Source of the DNA: Deltaproteobacteria bacterium
GTDB taxonomy: Bacteria > Desulfobacterota > Desulfobacteria > Desulfobacterales > Desulfatibacillaceae
NCBI GenBank assembly: GCA_019308705.1
Contig: JAFDHW010000037.1
Span: forward strand, 1-11,397
Length of the DNA stretch: 11,397 nucleotides
Reading direction: 5' to 3'
The notes below the pieces were generated by a model. That model saw only the letters and a list, made by a program, of their open reading frames with translations, was not told the origin of the DNA and made no database searches. Below, one piece after another: positions 1 to 7,839 of the stretch. Each line of letters opens with the position of its first letter. Position 1 is the first letter of the stretch. Position numbers and translations under genes: made by a program.

Positions 1-44
1 ATTCTGCCATTCGGGCAAAATTCCTCACCCTTCGGGCTCGCCCG

Positions 45-123
45 ATTTCCGCGCTGGCCGCGTTATCGGGGCTCGGCGTACCAAAGTACGCCTTCACCCC
101 TCTAGCCTTGCCAGTACGGAAAT
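45..123. repeat. Nested imperfect inverted repeat (structured intergenic element)
   Basis: Four pairs of arms nest symmetrically: 45-51 with 117-123 (ATTTCCG/CGGAAAT), 54-58 with 110-114 (CTGGC/GCCAG), 68-71 with 97-100 (GGGG/CCCC) and 75-81 with 86-92 (GGCGTAC/GTACGCC) around a CAAA loop. The internal loop at 59-67 faces 101-109, nine bases on each side. The nesting gives 23 Watson-Crick pairs. No credible ORF covers it. It may be a dispersed extragenic repeat or a transcribed hairpin from an upstream gene. The flanking bases 1-44 contain TCGGGC (11-16) that can pair with GCCCGA (40-45), so the element may extend past the window edge. Family and strand are unknown. Confidence 0.55.
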
Positions 124-164
124 CAGGCTTCGTGAATAATCCGGGCTAGGCCATCCCTGTTTTG

Positions 165-203
165 CCCCGAAGCGGCCCGCCGGTCCGGCGGGCCGCTTCG
201 GGG
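165..203 (+). terminator. Long perfect GC hairpin, probable intrinsic terminator
   Basis: Arms of 19 bases (165-183 and 185-203) are perfect reverse complements around a single central T, so the real hairpin has about 18 pairs with a 3-base loop. It starts CCCCGAAGCGG and ends with the complement. On the plus strand it is followed by TTCCTT, a weak U-tract. On the minus strand the 3' side is CAAAACAGG, which is not a U-tract. It most likely terminates a plus-strand transcript entering from the left and insulates glgA from it. The imperfect U-tract lowers certainty. Confidence 0.6.
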
Positions 204-443
204 TTCCTTGCCGACTTCGGCCTGCCATCCCAATCACCTGAAAATTTTCGCAAAACGCACCATTTGGCCTGTCCCTGGAAAAATCTTGCCCCTTGATGCG
301 GTTTTTCTCTTTTCAACCCCTTGGCTAGTTGTTAACTTTTTTCGAAACGGGCTCCAGGGGGGAGACCACAGCAGGATTTTTTTCTCACCGCCGAACTCTT
401 TTTCCGCCCCTTCCCGCCTTCCGGCGAGTCTTTTCGAGAGGCC
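204..443 (+). other. glgA upstream region, no gene seen
   Basis: This stretch between the hairpin and glgA is more AT-rich than its surroundings, with several T-runs (302-306, 337-342, 377-383, 400-404). It should contain the glgA promoter and 5' leader. I tested TTGATG at 293-298 and TTGGCT at 321-326 as -35 boxes and found no matching -10 at 16-18 bp. Short ORFs here have no ribosome site or recognisable product. Just before glgA, GAG at 436-438 inside GAGAGG (436-441) is the only Shine-Dalgarno-like sequence. Confidence 0.5.
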
Positions 444-2018
444 ATGAAAAATCCCAAAATCCACCGCATCAAGAAGCCCCGCGTGCTCATCGTGACCCCG
501 GAAGTGACCTACCTGCCGGACGGCATGGGGAACATGGCCAACTACTTTTCCGCCAAGGCGGGCGGCCTGGCCGACGTTTCCGCGGCCCTGGTCTCCGCGC
601 TTTTTCGTGCGGGCGCGGACGTGCACGTGGCCCTGCCCGACTACCGGGCGGAATTCTCCCGGCATTTCGACCCGGTCATCCGCCGCGAGCTTTCCCGCAT
701 CCGCAGCTCCATGCCGGACGACCGCGTCCACCTGGCCGAGGACCGCGCCTTTTTCTACCTTCGCGGCGTGTACTCCAACTACCAGGCGGAAAACATCAAG
801 ATATCCCTGGCCTTCCAGCGGGAGGTCATCAACCACATCGTGCCCCAGGTGAACCCGGACCTGATCCACGCCAACGACTGGATGACGGGGCTTATCCCCG
901 GCATGAGCCGGTTCCTGGGAATCCCCTGCCTGTTCACCGTGCACAACATCCACACGGTGAAGGCCACGCTTGCCCACATCGAAGACAGGGGCATCGACGC
1001 GGCCACTTTCTGGCAGGGGCTGTTCTATGAATGGCCGCCGACCAACTATGAGGAAACCCGCGACACCACCCCCGTGGACTTTCTGACCTCGGGCGTGTTC
1101 GGGGCCCATTTCGTGAACACGGTCTCGCCCACCTTCCTCATGGAGATCATCGAGGGACGTCACCACTTCGTGGAGGAGAACTTGCGGCGCGAGCTGGCCA
1201 ACAAGTGGCACGCCCAGTGTGCCACGGGCATCCTGAATGCGCCGGACCCCTCCTACAACCCGGAGACCGACCCGGCCCTGGTGCGGCAATACACGCCCGA
1301 AGACGCGGCCGTGGGAAAGGTGCAGAACAAGCGGTACCTGCAGAAGATCTGCGGGCTCAAGGAGGACGACCAGGCCCCTGTCTTCTTCTGGCCCTCCCGG
1401 TTGGACCCGGTGCAAAAAGGCTGCCAGCTGCTCACCGACATCCTGTACAAGGTGGTGGACAAGTACTGGGGCCAGAACCTGCAAGTGGTCCTGGTGGCCA
1501 ATGGTCCTTATCAAAAACATTTCCGGGACATCGTGGAGATGCACGGGCTGTACGACCGGGTGGCTATCTGGGATTTCGAGGAGAGGATCCACCGGCTGGC
1601 CTTTGCAGCAACGGACTTCGTGCTGGTGCCATCGCGCTTCGAGCCCTGCGGCCTGCCTCAAATGATCGCGGCCCTCTACGGCGCGCTTCCCGTGGTCCAC
1701 GACACCGGCGGGCTCCATGACACGGTGGAGCACTTAGACGTGCGCCGCGGAACGGGCAACGGGTTCGTGTTCAAGTTCTACGATTCCCAGGGGCTTTTCT
1801 GGGCCATAGACGAGGCCATGCGCTGGTATTCCCTGGACCAGGGCACCAGGCAGGCCACCGTGCGCCGGGTCATGGAGGATGGGACGGCCCGGTTCAACCA
1901 CGAAGTGTGCGCCAGGCAGTACATGGACTTATACGAACGCATGCTCCAGCGGCCTTTGATCGGCACCGTGCCCATGCCTCAGAAGACCGATCAAAAGAAA
2001 AAGGTCGCCGCAACCTGA
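444..2018 (+). CDS. glgA: Glycogen/starch synthase (GT5 family)
   Basis: Transfers glucose from an NDP-glucose donor (ADP-glucose in typical bacterial GT5 enzymes) to the non-reducing end of an alpha-1,4-glucan in the cytoplasm. The 524-residue protein has the two-domain GT-B layout. The N-terminal domain carries the donor-binding K-x-G-G-L signature as KAGGLADV (residues 38-45). The C-terminal domain carries PSRFEPCGL (396-404), with the conserved glutamate at 400, followed by the TGGL loop (421-424). The length is close to the usual 470-530. The N-terminus has a DGMGNMANYF segment (26-35) before KAGGL, longer than in E. coli-type GlgA and in line with a separate synthase subgroup. The ATG at 444 is placed correctly before the first beta strand (VLIVTPE), although its Shine-Dalgarno is weak. 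The branching-enzyme gene follows after 34 bp, which fits a shared glycogen-making role. No glgC or phosphorylase gene lies in the window. Confidence 0.93.
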   Translation: MKNPKIHRIKKPRVLIVTPEVTYLPDGMGNMANYFSAKAGGLADVSAALVSALFRAGADVHVALPDYRAEFSRHFDPVIRRELSRIRSSMPDDRVHLAEDRAFFYLRGVYSNYQAENIKISLAFQREVINHIVPQVNPDLIHANDWMTGLIPGMSRFLGIPCLFTVHNIHTVKATLAHIEDRGIDAATFWQGLFYEWPPTNYEETRDTTPVDFLTSGVFGAHFVNTVSPTFLMEIIEGRHHFVEENLRRELANKWHAQCATGILNAPDPSYNPETDPALVRQYTPEDAAVGKVQNKRYLQKICGLKEDDQAPVFFWPSRLDPVQKGCQLLTDILYKVVDKYWGQNLQVVLVANGPYQKHFRDIVEMHGLYDRVAIWDFEERIHRLAFAATDFVLVPSRFEPCGLPQMIAALYGALPVVHDTGGLHDTVEHLDVRRGTGNGFVFKFYDSQGLFWAIDEAMRWYSLDQGTRQATVRRVMEDGTARFNHEVCARQYMDLYERMLQRPLIGTVPMPQKTDQKKKVAAT

Positions 2019-2036
2019 ATCCTGCGAACAACCATC

Positions 2037-2055
2037 GGGGGGAAAACCGGTCTTG
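2037..2055 (+). promoter_or_regulatory. Ribosome site and TTG start of the branching enzyme
   Basis: GGGGGGA (2037-2043) lies nine bases before a TTG codon at 2053-2055. No in-frame ATG or GTG lies between the glgA stop and this point. The next candidate starts are inside sequence aligned with the conserved N-terminal region of the family (DPCLAPYKK, residues 22-30). The TTG is therefore the best start, and it may keep translation of the branching enzyme below that of glgA. Confidence 0.6.
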
Positions 2056-4080
2056 CTCCAGAACGGACAAACGGAAACCGACCCTGCCCGGCTGGCGGAA
2101 CAGCGCGCCGCGCACGACCCTTGCCTCGCGCCCTACAAAAAAGCCATCGAGCACCGCATCCGCCACGCCCAGCAGACCGAACTGCGGCTTACCGGCGGCA
2201 AGATCACCCTTGAGGATTTCGCCTCGGGCCATGAATTTTTCGGCATGCACAAAACCGCCGAGGGCTGGGTGTTCCGCGAATGGGCCCCCAACGCCACGGG
2301 CATCCACCTGATCGGGGATTTCTCCGGGTGGGAACAGAAAGACGAGTTCGCCCTCACCCGCTCGGAAAACGGGGTGTGGGAGATCCGGCTGCCGCGGGAG
2401 GCGCTATCCCACCTGGATTTGTTCCGCTTAAAAATGCACTGGGGCGAGGGCTCGGGCGACCGCATCCCGGCCTACGCCCGCCGGGTGGTCCAGGACCCGG
2501 ACACCAAGATCTTCAACGCCCAGGTGTGGGCCCCGCCTGAGCCTTATGCGTGGAAGCACGCGTTCACCCGGCCGGACCGGCCCCTCCTGGTCTACGAGGC
2601 CCACGCGGGCATGGCCCAGGAAGAGCCCAAGGTGGGCTCCTGGCGCGAGTTCGCCCAAAACGTGCTGCCCCGCATCCACCGCCTGGGATACAACGCCATC
2701 CAGCTCATGGCCGTGCAGGAGCACCCCTACTACGGGTCCTTCGGCTACCAGGTGTCCAACTTCTTTGCCGCCTCCTCCCGGTTCGGCACGCCCAAGGGCC
2801 TAAAGGAGCTCATCGACACGGCCCACGGCATGGGCATCGCCGTGATCATGGACCTGGTGCACTCCCACGCCGTGGCCAACGAGGTGGAAGGCCTGGCCAG
2901 GTTCGACGGCACCCCGTACCAGTATTTCCACGAGGGCGGCCGGGGCCGCCACCCGTTGTGGGACTCCATGCTGTTCGACTACTCCAAGCCCCAGGTCCTG
3001 CATTTTTTGCTTTCCAACTGCCGGTTCTGGCTGGACGAATACCGCGTGGACGGGTTCCGGTTCGACGGGGTGACCAGCATGCTGTATCTGCACCACGGCA
3101 TGGGAAAGGCGTTCACCTCCTACGACGACTACTTTGACGGGTCCGTGGACGAAGACGCCCTGGCTTACCTGCGCCTGGCCAATAAGCTCATCCACGCCAT
3201 CCGGCCCGACGCGGTGACCGTGGCCGAGGACGTTTCGGGCATGCCGGGCCTGGCCTGCCCCCTCGAACAGGGCGGCACCGGGTTCGATTACCGCTACGCC
3301 ATGGGCGTGCCGGACTACTGGATCAAGCTGTTGAAGGAGATGCGCGACGAGGACTGGCCCATGGGCCATTTGTGGTTCGAGCTCACCAACCGCCGGACGG
3401 ACGAGAAGACCATCTCCTACGCGGAGTCCCACGACCAGGCCCTGGTGGGCGACAAGACCATCATGATGTGGCTGGCGGGAAAAAACATCTACGACCACAT
3501 GAACGCCGACGATCCGGACATGGTCGCCCAGCGCGCCGTGGCCCTGCACAAGGCCATCCGCCTGGTCACCCTGTCCACGGCCCAAAGCGGGTATTTAAAC
3601 TTCATGGGCAACGAGTTCGGCCACCCGGAATGGATCGACTTTCCCCGGCCGGGAAACAACTGGTCTTGCTGGTACGCCCGCCGCCAGTGGTCTTTGGCCG
3701 ACAATCCCAAGCTCAAGTACCACTACCTGGAGAAGTTCGACCAGGCCATGGTGCGCGCCTGCCGCGACCGCGGCTGGCTGGCCCAGCCCGGCCCTTACCT
3801 GCTCCACCTGAACGAAGGGGACATGGTCCTGGCGTTCGTGCGGGGCTTCGACGTGTTCGTGTTCAACTTCCACCCCACCCGATCCTTCACGGACTACCGC
3901 ATCCTGGCCCCCGCCGGGGTCTACCAATACCTCCTGGACTCCGACGACCCCGAATTCTTGGGCCACGGCCGCCTGGATCATTCCGTGGAACACCACTCCT
4001 CCCCGGACGACCAGGGCCGCGTGGGCATGTACCTGTACATCCCCAACCGCACGGGGTTTGTTTTGAAGAGGAAAGAATAG
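2053..4080 (+). CDS. glgB: 1,4-alpha-glucan branching enzyme (GH13, eukaryotic-like type)
   Basis: Cuts an alpha-1,4-glucan and rejoins the piece by an alpha-1,6 bond, making branch points on the polymer extended by the adjacent glgA. The 675-residue protein has a CBM48-like N-terminal domain (WVFREWAPN from residue 72, GDFSGW after it) and a GH13 barrel. The catalytic regions are all intact: DLVHSH (267-272), DGFRFDGVTSM with nucleophile Asp338, VAEDVSG with acid/base Glu392, and AESHDQALVGDK with transition-state Asp461. The wording of these motifs, plus NFMGNEFGHPEW and GNNWSCWYARRQW, is close to plant and animal branching enzymes (GH13 subfamily 8) rather than the E. coli type (subfamily 9). 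That subfamily assignment is from memory of the families, not a search. A C-terminal all-beta domain ends in YIPNRTGFVLKRKE. Translation starts at TTG. Confidence 0.94.
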   Translation: MLQNGQTETDPARLAEQRAAHDPCLAPYKKAIEHRIRHAQQTELRLTGGKITLEDFASGHEFFGMHKTAEGWVFREWAPNATGIHLIGDFSGWEQKDEFALTRSENGVWEIRLPREALSHLDLFRLKMHWGEGSGDRIPAYARRVVQDPDTKIFNAQVWAPPEPYAWKHAFTRPDRPLLVYEAHAGMAQEEPKVGSWREFAQNVLPRIHRLGYNAIQLMAVQEHPYYGSFGYQVSNFFAASSRFGTPKGLKELIDTAHGMGIAVIMDLVHSHAVANEVEGLARFDGTPYQYFHEGGRGRHPLWDSMLFDYSKPQVLHFLLSNCRFWLDEYRVDGFRFDGVTSMLYLHHGMGKAFTSYDDYFDGSVDEDALAYLRLANKLIHAIRPDAVTVAEDVSGMPGLACPLEQGGTGFDYRYAMGVPDYWIKLLKEMRDEDWPMGHLWFELTNRRTDEKTISYAESHDQALVGDKTIMMWLAGKNIYDHMNADDPDMVAQRAVALHKAIRLVTLSTAQSGYLNFMGNEFGHPEWIDFPRPGNNWSCWYARRQWSLADNPKLKYHYLEKFDQAMVRACRDRGWLAQPGPYLLHLNEGDMVLAFVRGFDVFVFNFHPTRSFTDYRILAPAGVYQYLLDSDDPEFLGHGRLDHSVEHHSSPDDQGRVGMYLYIPNRTGFVLKRKE

Positions 4081-4110
4081 ACCCACGCTTCGCGGACCGC
4101 GTGCGGCGAT

Positions 4111-4953
4111 TCAGGGCTTCCCGGGCAGGGACGCCCCCCAGGCGGTTCCCAGGAAACATCCCCCTTCGTCCCCTATCCCGGCGGAGCCGCTTTGGGCCGG
4201 GGCCGGCGGAGGGGTGTAGGTTCCCACGGGGTAGGACGCGCCGCCGGACACGCCTACGGCGTCTATGTCGAATCCCGCGCTGCCCGTGGTGGGATAAGGG
4301 TCGTAGATGGGACGGCCCGAGGAATCCTTTTGCGAGCCGTCTCCGACCACGTCGATGATCCGCACCCTGGTGATGGCGGAAAGGTCCACGGTCCCGGCGG
4401 CCACCAGCGGGGCCGCGGCCAGGTCCGAAAGGTCGAAGGGCGTGCCATATCCCTGGCGGTACTTGCCCGCCAGCCCGTCGACGTCGGTGGGGTCCAGGGC
4501 GCCGAACGCCGACACGGGCGCGGCGGTGAGCGAAGTTGCGGGAAACCGGGCGAAGTTCACCCCGTCCGAGGACACCTCCACCCGGGCAAGCTCCAGGAAG
4601 GTGTCGGAAAACCCGTTCTCGAACACCGCGAAATCCCACCCCGGGCCGTCGGAAAAGGGCGCGAACACCAGGGTGATCTCCCCTGCCCTGCCCAGGGACA
4701 CCACGTCCAGGGAGTTGCCCTCGGCCGGTCCCAGGGCCTTGGCCGGGTCGGCGTAGGCCGGGTCCAGTTCCGCGCCCATGACGAAGTTCTCCCATCCCGC
4801 GGCCCAGGCCACGAACGCGGCGGAATCCTTGGGAATGGCCGTGGTGCCCGGGGTCCCGGCCGCCGGGGCGTAGGGTCCGGCCCAGGCGGGAAAGCACCCG
4901 AGGACAAGGGTTAGGGCCAACAAGCTGAACCAACGCTTTAAGGAAACGTCCAC
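4111..4953 (-). CDS. Secreted surface-type protein of the B12 operon, CF-box C-terminus
   Basis: A 280-residue exported protein of unknown biochemical function. A signal peptide (1-25) ends in AWA before Gly26. A less typical lipobox, VLGC with Cys20, is also present, so a lipoprotein is possible. The core has the look of a beta-rich family often called 'cell surface protein': [42 protein letters not shown] and [11 protein letters not shown]. After a Pro/Ala/Ser linker the tail has [12 protein letters not shown], with Cys266 the only cysteine besides Cys20. This resembles the CF-box C-terminal motif (CFIATAAYGS-like) of other secreted deltaproteobacterial proteins. The start is GTG with GGAGG six bases upstream. 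Its first 16 bp overlap the receptor gene, suggesting translational coupling. Its place in a riboswitch-controlled operon suggests a role in surface capture of corrinoids, which is inference. Confidence 0.8.
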   Translation of the reverse strand: MDVSLKRWFSLLALTLVLGCFPAWAGPYAPAAGTPGTTAIPKDSAAFVAWAAGWENFVMGAELDPAYADPAKALGPAEGNSLDVVSLGRAGEITLVFAPFSDGPGWDFAVFENGFSDTFLELARVEVSSDGVNFARFPATSLTAAPVSAFGALDPTDVDGLAGKYRQGYGTPFDLSDLAAAPLVAAGTVDLSAITRVRIIDVVGDGSQKDSSGRPIYDPYPTTGSAGFDIDAVGVSGGASYPVGTYTPPPAPAQSGSAGIGDEGGCFLGTAWGASLPGKP

Positions 4954-6926
4954 GTTACGCCTCCACGGAAACTCCTGCCCGGCATGGGGTAATGGGCCTC
5001 GGAATAGGCCAGGCTGGAGTATTCCTGGTCAAAGATGTTGTTCACCCCCACGAAGGCCGAAAGATTGTCCGCGCGGTACTGCACCCCGGCCCCGGCGGTG
5101 AGGTAGGAGTCCAGTTTCTCATAGCGGGTGTTGTCCATGTCGTTGCCGTCGTAGCGCTCGCCCACCCAGTCTGCGTACGCGGTGAGAAGCCATTCCGGCC
5201 GGGGCGCGTATTCCACGCCCGCGGAGGCCGTTTGTTCCGGCACCAGGGGGATGGTGGCCTCGTCCTGGTTTTCGAACGTGGCCCGCAGGATGGTGGCGTT
5301 GGCCCAGATGGAGAGGCCGCTGGCCGGCCACGCGCGAACGCGCGCTTCCACGCCCCGGCGCAGGGTGTCATCCTCGAAGTTCCGGTTGGCCTGGAGCGAC
5401 TGGTCAAAGAAGATCTCGTCCTCGGTGTGGATATCAAACACCGTTACGCTGGTTTCCACCCATGATCCCAGGCGCAGCCGAACGCCGGCGTCCAGGTGCC
5501 GCGAGGTCTGGGATTCAAGGGTCCCGGCGGCGAAGGCCAGCTCGTCCACGTTGGGCACCCGGAAACTTGTGGCCCCGTTGAAATACAGCTCGGACCAGTC
5601 CGCGGGCGACCACACCACCCCGGCCTCCCAGGCCGTGTTGTCAAAGTCCCGTGTGGCCTCGGGGCCGTTCACCCAGTATGGAACCCCGCCGAAGTCCTTC
5701 AGGGCGTCGTCGCGGAAGGTCACCTCCTGGACGTCCGTGCGGCCGCCCGCGCGCAGGGTCAGGACCCTGGCCGGGGAGATGTTCGCCAGGGCGTAAAGTC
5801 CCAGGGTCTCCACGTCCGCGTTGGACCGGCGGTTCCGGGAGTTCTCCTGGCGGATGTAGTCCGTCTTGCGGTGGTCCAGGCCCAGGGTCAGGGACTGGTC
5901 CAGCCCGCCCACCACGCGGGACAGCCGCCAGGAGGCGTCCAGGAACCGGGAGTTTTCCTCGATGGTGTCGGTCTGGTCCTCCCCGGGCACCAGGGGCGAA
6001 AACCCGATGATGTAGGAGTCGTCCCGCACCCGGTAGGAGCGCTTGACCTTGAGCGTTCCCCACGGCCCCAGGTCCGCTTCCGCGCCCAGGGACGCGGACA
6101 CGTCCTCGGTGTGGGAGAAGTCATTCGGGTTCCTGGTGCCGTCGCGCAGGTCCGGGTCGTAGGCCCAGGCCGCAGGCACGGCTCCGGGCAGGCCCTGGTC
6201 CGCCTCGTACCACGAGCCCCGGGCGTCCAGGACCAGGCAGTCCCCCAGCCGGCGGGAGATCTTGGCCGCCGCGTCCTTCTTGCGCAAATACCCGTTGTCG
6301 CGGAACCCGTCGGAGTCGTAGTATCCCGCCGTGGCCCCGTAGGCCCATTTTTTCGTCCGGCCGTCCGAGGAAACCCGGGCATCCAGGGTGCCGAAGGAGC
6401 CGTAGGAGGTCGAGGTGCGCACCCGGGGCGGACCGTCGGGCCTTTTGGTGATGATGTTCACCACCCCGCCCACGGCCCCGGAGCCGTAGAGCACGCTCCC
6501 CGCCCCCCGCACGATCTCCAGGGACTCCACCTGGTCCAGGGACACCAGGGACAGGTCCGCGCCCCTGAGGTCCGCGAAGTTCCGACGCACGCCGTCCACC
6601 ATGACCACCACGTTGGAGGCCGCCGTGTCGCCCATGCCACGGATGTCCACCGCGGCCTGGCGGTCGTTGCCCAACGGGCTTCGGATGGTCACCCCTTCCT
6701 CCCTGGAGAGTAGTGCGGACACGGAGTCCGAGGCCGAGTCCTCGATATCCTGCCGGGAGATAACCGTGACGTTTCCGGGCACCTCGCCCGCAGTCTGCTC
6801 GGTCTTGGAGGCCGTGATCACCAGTTCCTCCATCTCGTAGCGCAGGGCGGGCTCGTCCTCCCCTTCCCCGGCGGACACCGGGGAAGGCAGGGAAAGCAGG
6901 ATGAGCAGCAATGCAATCTTTTTCAT
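4938..6926 (-). CDS. btuB: TonB-dependent outer-membrane receptor, BtuB-like (cobalamin)
   Basis: Energy-dependent outer-membrane channel, probably for cobalamin or other corrinoids. The 662-residue protein starts with a signal peptide (about 1-19, PSPVSA). The TonB box is ELVITA (34-39), similar to E. coli BtuB. The plug domain follows, with [12 protein letters not shown] (93-104), [10 protein letters not shown] (107-116) and [17 protein letters not shown] (138-154), then NIITKRP. The rest is a beta barrel ending in GGVTWTFP, an aromatic-containing terminal strand as usual for porin-like receptors. The length fits the vitamin B12 class (about 600-680). Cobalamin as substrate rests on the riboswitch and btuFDC upstream; sequence alone cannot exclude another ligand. 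No clear Shine-Dalgarno precedes the ATG, and a strong hairpin lies 11 bases upstream. The 3' end overlaps the next gene by 16 bp. Confidence 0.88.
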   Translation of the reverse strand: MKKIALLLILLSLPSPVSAGEGEDEPALRYEMEELVITASKTEQTAGEVPGNVTVISRQDIEDSASDSVSALLSREEGVTIRSPLGNDRQAAVDIRGMGDTAASNVVVMVDGVRRNFADLRGADLSLVSLDQVESLEIVRGAGSVLYGSGAVGGVVNIITKRPDGPPRVRTSTSYGSFGTLDARVSSDGRTKKWAYGATAGYYDSDGFRDNGYLRKKDAAAKISRRLGDCLVLDARGSWYEADQGLPGAVPAAWAYDPDLRDGTRNPNDFSHTEDVSASLGAEADLGPWGTLKVKRSYRVRDDSYIIGFSPLVPGEDQTDTIEENSRFLDASWRLSRVVGGLDQSLTLGLDHRKTDYIRQENSRNRRSNADVETLGLYALANISPARVLTLRAGGRTDVQEVTFRDDALKDFGGVPYWVNGPEATRDFDNTAWEAGVVWSPADWSELYFNGATSFRVPNVDELAFAAGTLESQTSRHLDAGVRLRLGSWVETSVTVFDIHTEDEIFFDQSLQANRNFEDDTLRRGVEARVRAWPASGLSIWANATILRATFENQDEATIPLVPEQTASAGVEYAPRPEWLLTAYADWVGERYDGNDMDNTRYEKLDSYLTAGAGVQYRADNLSAFVGVNNIFDQEYSSLAYSEAHYPMPGRSFRGGVTWTFP

Positions 6927-6937
6927 GAAGCATACGA

Positions 6938-6960
6938 GGCGGCCCCTGGATGGAGCCGCC
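6938..6960 (-). other. Stable intercistronic hairpin before btuB
   Basis: On the minus strand GGCGGCTCC pairs with GGGGCCGCC around ATCCA: nine pairs, one of them G-U. It ends 11 bases before the btuB ATG in the 72-bp gap after the DUF4465 gene. A second small hairpin (GGGC TTTT GCCC) lies further upstream in the same gap. There is no U-tract, so it is not a normal terminator. It could stabilise the mRNA or set the ratio of receptor to upstream proteins by occupying the ribosome-binding region. Confidence 0.45.
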
Positions 6961-6998
6961 CCGTCCTTTTTGATGCAAGGGGCAAAAGCCCGTGGGGG

Positions 6999-7823
6999 TT
7001 AGTCAAACAGCCGGTTTAGCAAGGTTGTGAGCAGGGAGCCCTGTCCCGCCGCGCCCACAAAGCACCCGGAAGAATCATCCGAGTCGGCTCCCACCTCAAG
7101 GGGCACGCCGTTTAAGCTGTCCAGGGCGAAATACGCGGGCGTGTTCATGCCCCAGTCACCATTGTCCGAGGAGGACAGGGAAAACTCCAGGGTCGCCGTT
7201 GAACCGAAGGCGGCCAGGTCCACCCATTTCCACTTGTCCAGGATGTAATCCTTGGTATTGTCGGAGAATCGGAAGTCCGCCAGGTAGACCTCCGTGGTGC
7301 CGGTGACCGCGCCCTGGGCGTCCCTGCCCGTGATGGTCAACAAAAACCAGTCCGGGTCCGTGCCGTCCGCTCCGCCGAACTTCTTGGCGAACGCGTTGCC
7401 CTCTTTCATGGTCCAGTAGGCGTAGGCCGTGTTGGTCACGTACAGGCCGCTGATGGGGGCGGCCCCCGTCGTGTTGGTTGCCACCGGAGGTCCGGCCATT
7501 CCCTGGTAGGCCACGCCGTAGGTGGCGGACCCCCGCACCCCGCCGCCGGTGATGGCGGCGTACTGGTTGGAGTAATCCTTGGTGGTGGTGTCCGTGACAT
7601 TGGAATAGGCGAAACCCTCCCAGGAACCCCAGGTGGCGTTGTAGATGTTGGCGAAATTCCAATCCCCGCTGGTGTAGGAGCCGGAGCCGTCCGCGCCGTT
7701 CCAAAAGGTTTCCGGGGACAAGACCGCGCCCACGTCCTCGAAATCCGCGGGCTGCGGCGCACGCAGGGCCAAAGCCGGCGTGGCCAGCAGAAACGCCAGG
7801 GCCAGGATCATCGGTTTTTTCAT
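6999..7823 (-). CDS. Secreted DUF4465-type protein with CF-box C-terminus
   Basis: A 274-residue exported protein. The signal peptide (1-19, ending TPALA) precedes a domain with the hallmarks of DUF4465: ADFEDVGAVLSPETFWNG (26-43), GSYTSGDWNFANIYN (48-62), WGSWEGFAYSN (65-75), then DYSNQYAAITGGGVRGS and AYFALDSL near the end. DUF4465 proteins are secreted beta-sandwich proteins seen beside TonB receptors for B12 in other phyla; this link is from memory. The tail is acidic (GADSDDSSG), then CFVGAAGQGS with Cys254, the only cysteine in the protein. A short hydrophobic end (LLTTLLNRLFD) follows. A strong GGGAGG lies six bases before the ATG, and btuC ends 16 bp upstream, so it is in the same operon. 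It may bind corrinoid at the surface and pass it to the receptor, or act in assembly; neither is shown by sequence. Confidence 0.85.
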   Translation of the reverse strand: MKKPMILALAFLLATPALALRAPQPADFEDVGAVLSPETFWNGADGSGSYTSGDWNFANIYNATWGSWEGFAYSNVTDTTTKDYSNQYAAITGGGVRGSATYGVAYQGMAGPPVATNTTGAAPISGLYVTNTAYAYWTMKEGNAFAKKFGGADGTDPDWFLLTITGRDAQGAVTGTTEVYLADFRFSDNTKDYILDKWKWVDLAAFGSTATLEFSLSSSDNGDWGMNTPAYFALDSLNGVPLEVGADSDDSSGCFVGAAGQGSLLTTLLNRLFD

Positions 7824-7839
7824 CGCAAACCTCCCTTTT

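Noticed and set aside
293..349. Sigma70 promoter for glgA from TTGATG or TTGGCT
   Set aside because: No -10 hexamer with acceptable match lies 16-18 bp downstream of either box.
234..1733. 499-residue minus-strand ORF opposite glgA
   Set aside because: It is a mirror frame of glgA with Val/His/Gly-rich low-information sequence and no ribosome site or domain.
4081..4110. Bidirectional terminator between the convergent operons
   Set aside because: Only short alternative stems can form, and no T-run follows on either strand.
6121..6978. Minus-strand ORF in another frame across the receptor start
   Set aside because: It overlaps the signal peptide and plug of the receptor and has no signal, motif or ribosome site.
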